A DNA stretch of 7,526 nucleotides from Vitreoscilla sp. Its GTDB lineage: Bacteria; Pseudomonadota; Gammaproteobacteria; Burkholderiales; Burkholderiaceae. The translations under genes were made by a program, and so were the position numbers. The first letter of the stretch is position 1. The number at the start of each line of letters is the position of its first letter. Below the pieces are notes generated by a model. It was given only the letters and a program-made list of their open reading frames with translations, was not told the origin of the DNA and did no database searches. Location: NCBI GenBank assembly GCA_014378125.1, contig JACMOG010000787.1, positions 1 through 7,526 of the forward strand. The letters run 5' to 3'. Positions 6,673-7,526 of the stretch are shown here, piece after piece.

Positions 6673-7170
6673 TCAGCCCTTGCAGGAACCCGGCAGGTAC
6701 TTCGGCAGGTCGGTGCTGGCGGTAGCGGCCTTGCAGCTCCACTTGTAGATCTGCGTGTTGCCGATGCTGGCGGCGATTGCGAGCGTCGTTGCATCCGAAT
6801 AGGGGGTGAGTACCAGCGATTGACCGGCGGCCTTGCCGAGGTCAGGTGCAACGGTGGCATCCTGCAACAGGACGGTGATGACGCCGTCGGCGTTTGTCAC
6901 GACGGTGGACACGTACTTGCTCGACTTGGTAGCGACGGTCTGCTCGCAGCCCCAGCCGTTGATGCCGGGGGGCGCCGTGGCGTTGCCGGTCTGATAGACC
7001 TCGGAAACGGTGGTACGGCACTGCGAGGCAGCCAGCAGGGCTTCAGAGACCTTGGCCTTGACCGTGTAGGTCTGGTAGGCCGGCAGGGCGACGGCGGCGA
7101 GGATACCGATAATCGCAACGACGATCATCAGTTCGATCAGGGTGAAACCCTGTTGGGCGGTGCGCTTCAT
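6673..7170 (-). CDS. pilA: Type IVa major pilin (prepilin)
   Basis: 165 residues. It starts with a short basic leader, MKRTAQQG, cut by prepilin peptidase after G8. The mature protein begins [24 protein letters not shown], with the conserved glutamate E5 (E13 of the precursor), a hydrophobic assembly helix and P22. The globular head contains four cysteines: C51, C75, C146 and C163. The last pair would frame a C-terminal disulfide loop (D-region) and the first pair could form a second bond. The protein ends SCKG, so it lacks the C-terminal serine that TfpO modifies in some Pseudomonas pilins. Serine/threonine-rich stretches (GNATAPPG at 62-69, AATASTDLP at 148-156) are possible glycan sites instead. 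The frame is open further upstream to 7383, but MKRT has an excellent ribosome binding site, begins the class III leader correctly, and lies downstream of the promoter. Strong binding site, own terminator and sigma-54 promoter all indicate a major, highly expressed pilin. Confidence 0.96.
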   Translation of the reverse strand: MKRTAQQGFTLIELMIVVAIIGILAAVALPAYQTYTVKAKVSEALLAASQCRTTVSEVYQTGNATAPPGINGWGCEQTVATKSSKYVSTVVTNADGVITVLLQDATVAPDLGKAAGQSLVLTPYSDATTLAIAASIGNTQIYKWSCKAATASTDLPKYLPGSCKG

Positions 7171-7176
7171 TTGAAA

Positions 7177-7181
7177 CTCCT
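7177..7181 (-). promoter_or_regulatory. Ribosome binding site of pilA
   Basis: AGGAG on the minus strand, six bases before the ATG at 7170. It is the strongest site in the window and decides the pilin start against the longer open frame reaching 7383. Confidence 0.9.
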
Positions 7182-7236
7182 GGGGATGGGACTTTGAGGA
7201 CGGCTGTGAACGATGGGGCGTTCGCATGTTCTCCAA

Positions 7237-7252
7237 TGCGATTCCCGTGCCA
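7237..7252 (-). promoter_or_regulatory. Sigma-54 (-24/-12) promoter of pilA
   Basis: The minus strand reads TGGCACGGGAATCGCA. The -24 element TGGCAC is perfect, and the -12 element is TCGC in place of TTGC. The GG and GC dinucleotides are separated by exactly ten bases, as required for RpoN. Transcription would start near 7226, leaving a leader of about 55 bases before the pilin ATG. pilA genes of Pseudomonas and Xanthomonas relatives are known to depend on RpoN and the PilS/PilR two-component system. Confidence 0.82.
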
Positions 7253-7313
7253 GCTTGCCAGACCGCGTTTCGGTCGTCGGGGCCGTGACTTATGCACGGG
7301 AGGTGACTCGCTT

Positions 7314-7362
7314 TGTCAGTGTTGTCCGACAGGATGCGTTCGCCGCCCCGTCGGGACTGACA
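7314..7362. promoter_or_regulatory. Candidate PilR binding cluster (TGTC cores)
   Basis: Four TGTC cores occur within 49 bases: plus strand at 7314-7317 and 7323-7326, minus strand at 7328-7331 and 7359-7362. The middle two form the dyad TGTCCGACA. PilR of Pseudomonas aeruginosa recognises repeated (C/G)TGTC-like sites upstream of its sigma-54 promoter. The cluster is about 60 to 110 bases upstream of the -24 element here, a normal distance for an enhancer-binding protein. The cores are seen; binding is inference. Confidence 0.5.
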
Positions 7363-7369
7363 ATTTCCG

Positions 7370-7526
7370 TCACCCCAACTCAAAAGTGTCGCCCTTGAGC
7401 AGCTCCATGAGCGGACGCTCCTGCTTCAACGCGCGCAGCCCGGCCATGACGGCGTCGATCTCGCCCGGCTTGATGTGGGTGATGTAGATGCTGGCGTCCG
7501 GCGGTGCCGTGGCCAGCTCGGCGGCC
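7370..7526 (-). CDS. C-terminal end of an upstream gene, possibly MBL-fold / class II cyclic-nucleotide phosphodiesterase-like
   Basis: 51 codons and a TGA stop are visible; the start lies beyond the window. The peptide reads [20 protein letters not shown], then [13 protein letters not shown], then [16 protein letters not shown] strand ending in THIKPGE near the C-terminus, followed by a helix and a G-x-x-F-x-L ending, resembles the tail of metallo-beta-lactamase-fold phosphodiesterases, where this histidine is a late metal or substrate ligand. With so little sequence the family call is tentative; that a gene ends here is more certain, because the frame is open and its composition is protein-like. 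It stops inside the PilR-like cluster, only 118 bases before the pilin promoter, and belongs to a separate transcription unit. Confidence 0.6.
   Translation of the reverse strand, partial: AAELATAPPDASIYITHIKPGEIDAVMAGLRALKQERPLMELLKGDTFELG

Noticed and set aside
7261..7299. Two small hairpins, GACCG/CGGTC (7261-7275) and CCGTG/CACGG (7283-7299), as a terminator for the upstream gene
   Set aside because: Five-pair stems without a T run on the minus strand; they could equally be chance in this GC-rich spacer.
1..7526. CRISPR arrays, tRNA genes, insertion sequences or attachment sites
   Set aside because: No regularly spaced repeats, tRNA-like cloverleaf, transposase gene or terminal inverted repeats were seen by eye; apart from the diverged tandem copy the region looks free of mobile elements.

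Overview
The window is high-GC DNA from a proteobacterium. A type IV pilin gene is followed directly by a PglL-type oligosaccharyltransferase gene. That arrangement, together with codon use and protein style, suggests a gammaproteobacterium of the Xanthomonadales/Lysobacterales group. The taxonomic guess is inference, because there is no rRNA or other marker here. Every gene I can support lies on the minus strand, so transcription runs from high to low coordinates.

Layout in the direction of transcription. (1) 7526-7370: the last 51 codons of an upstream gene, possibly a metallo-beta-lactamase-fold hydrolase. (2) 7369-7171: about 200 bp of non-coding DNA with a good sigma-54 (-24/-12) promoter, a cluster of TGTC cores of the kind bound by PilR upstream of it, and a strong ribosome binding site. 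(3) 7170-6673: pilA, a type IVa major pilin. (4) 6653-6629: a UUCG-loop intrinsic terminator. (5) 6596-1: a tightly packed run of membrane and sugar-handling genes. In order these are a PglL-like O-oligosaccharyltransferase, a GT-C-like polytopic membrane protein with a cysteine-containing periplasmic C-terminal domain, a frameshifted partial second copy of that C-terminal domain, a GT2 polyprenyl-phosphate glycosyltransferase with four C-terminal membrane helices, a class I SAM methyltransferase, and a GtrA-family membrane protein that runs off the window.

Proposed joint function (inference): the GT2 enzyme loads a sugar on undecaprenyl phosphate at the cytoplasmic face, the GtrA protein helps flip it, and the GT-C protein and/or the PglL-like transferase uses the lipid-linked sugar in the periplasm. 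The nearest obvious acceptor is the pilin at the head of the cluster. The methyltransferase could decorate the sugar. The set looks like a GtrA/GtrB/GT-C three-component glycosylation module joined to a pilin and its oligosaccharyltransferase. Three of the internal junctions are ATGA overlaps, so the genes are probably translationally coupled.

The most unusual item is the partial tandem copy at 2938-2243. It is about 58% identical to its neighbour over the last 86 residues, keeps all four cysteines, and has at least two single-base deletions near its 5' end. The functional glycosyltransferase start codon lies inside its last codons.
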